Source: Desulfobacterales bacterium
Lineage (GTDB): Bacteria > Desulfobacterota > Desulfobacteria > Desulfobacterales > Desulfosalsimonadaceae
DNA length: 6,431 nt
Direction of reading: 5' to 3'
NCBI GenBank assembly: GCA_018224315.1
Contig: JAGTVF010000051.1
Span: 1-6,431 of the forward strand
Shown here: one piece after another, positions 5,988-6,431 of the stretch
Numbering within the stretch: position 1 is the stretch's first letter
How the letters are laid out: each line of letters begins with the position of its first letter
Made by a program: the position numbers and the translations under genes
The notes under the pieces: model-generated
Told to the model about the DNA's origin: nothing
Seen by the model: the letters and a program-made list of their open reading frames with translations, nothing else
Databases searched by the model: none

Positions 5988-6431
5988 TTAATAAAGGGGC
6001 ACGTAGCCGACTTTTTCGGCCAGGGGCTGGCCTTTTTCAGGGTGCAGCGTGAAGTTTATGAACTTCAGCACGGTACCCGTGGGCCACCCGTCAGTGAAGA
6101 GGTAAAGGTAACGGGAGACCGGGAATTCCCCTGATGCCGTGGTCTCAGGCGTACCCTCGATCCCGTCGATTTTGACGTTTTTCAGCCCGTCTTCCAGGTA
6201 GCCGATTCCGACGTAGCCGATGGCGTAAGGATTGTTCTTTACGGTTTCAACAGCTTCTCCGTTGGAGGCCACTGTCTGGGCCCTGGGAGTAACCCTGTCG
6301 CCCTGAAGTACTATGTCGCTCCATACCCCGTAGGTTCCCGAGGAAGAGTCCCTGGAAACGATGGTGATTTTCCGGTCAATGCCGCCCACTTCTTTCCAGT
6401 TGCTGATGTCGCCGTTATAGATGCCCTTTAA
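5988..6431 (-). CDS. pstS: Phosphate-binding protein PstS (5' end cut by window edge)
   Basis: Extracytoplasmic solute-binding protein that captures phosphate and delivers it to PstC/PstA. The frame is open from base 6431 to the TAA at 5988, giving 147 residues, about the C-terminal half of a typical member; signal peptide and N-terminal lobe lie outside the window. The visible part starts LKGIYNGDISNWKEVGG, a standard PstS stretch. Then comes the phosphate-binding loop SRDSSSGT (residues 26-33), where R27, S31, G32 and T33 correspond to the E. coli R-x-D-x-S-G-T ligands. Next are VASNGEAVETVKNNPYAIGYVGIGYL (58-83) and the family-type end KVGYVPLY. It most resembles the shorter PstS branch common outside enterics. 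The V at 15 is GTG-encoded but is internal, not a start. pstC follows after 97 nt, with a stem-loop in between. Confidence 0.94.
   Translation of the reverse strand, partial: LKGIYNGDISNWKEVGGIDRKITIVSRDSSSGTYGVWSDIVLQGDRVTPRAQTVASNGEAVETVKNNPYAIGYVGIGYLEDGLKNVKIDGIEGTPETTASGEFPVSRYLYLFTDGWPTGTVLKFINFTLHPEKGQPLAEKVGYVPLY

Overview
The window carries one block of phosphate-starvation genes, all on the minus strand. Read in the direction of transcription (right to left) the order is pstS (3' part only), pstC, pstA, phoB, phoR, pstB, phoU (5' part only). Together these encode the high-affinity phosphate ABC importer PstSCAB, the two-component system PhoR/PhoB, and the adaptor PhoU. Base composition is roughly balanced. 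The separate extracytoplasmic binding protein, two permeases and a PhoR with a large extracytoplasmic domain point to a bacterium. PhoB has the same length as the E. coli protein (229 aa), but PhoR is much longer than E. coli PhoR. A Gram-negative of the old Deltaproteobacteria (Desulfobacterota) is my best guess; it is an impression, not something the sequence proves.

Layout. Positions 5988-6431 hold the C-terminal half of PstS, cut by the right edge. Between pstS and pstC lies a perfect 14-bp stem-loop (5931-5962) just upstream of the pstC translation start. pstC (4997-5890) and pstA (4099-4956) follow, 40 nt apart. A leader of about 255 nt (3844-4098) with several small inverted repeats and no convincing gene separates pstA from phoB. 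The remaining genes are packed tightly: the phoB stop codon abuts the phoR ATG, phoR-pstB are 7 nt apart, and pstB-phoU are 14 nt apart. phoU runs off the left edge.

How the genes work together. PstS captures phosphate outside the membrane, PstC/PstA form the channel, and PstB drives transport with ATP. In the well-studied systems the transporter, through PhoU, also tells PhoR that phosphate is plentiful. When phosphate is scarce PhoR phosphorylates PhoB, which activates the Pho genes, normally including the pst genes themselves.

The main departure from the textbook layout is that phoBR sits inside the pst cluster, between pstA and pstB. This makes a compact phoB-phoR-pstB-phoU unit. I found no insertion sequence, tRNA, rRNA, CRISPR array or unknown gene. 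This is a conserved housekeeping locus; the points worth a second look concern gene order, RNA structure between genes and start-site choice.
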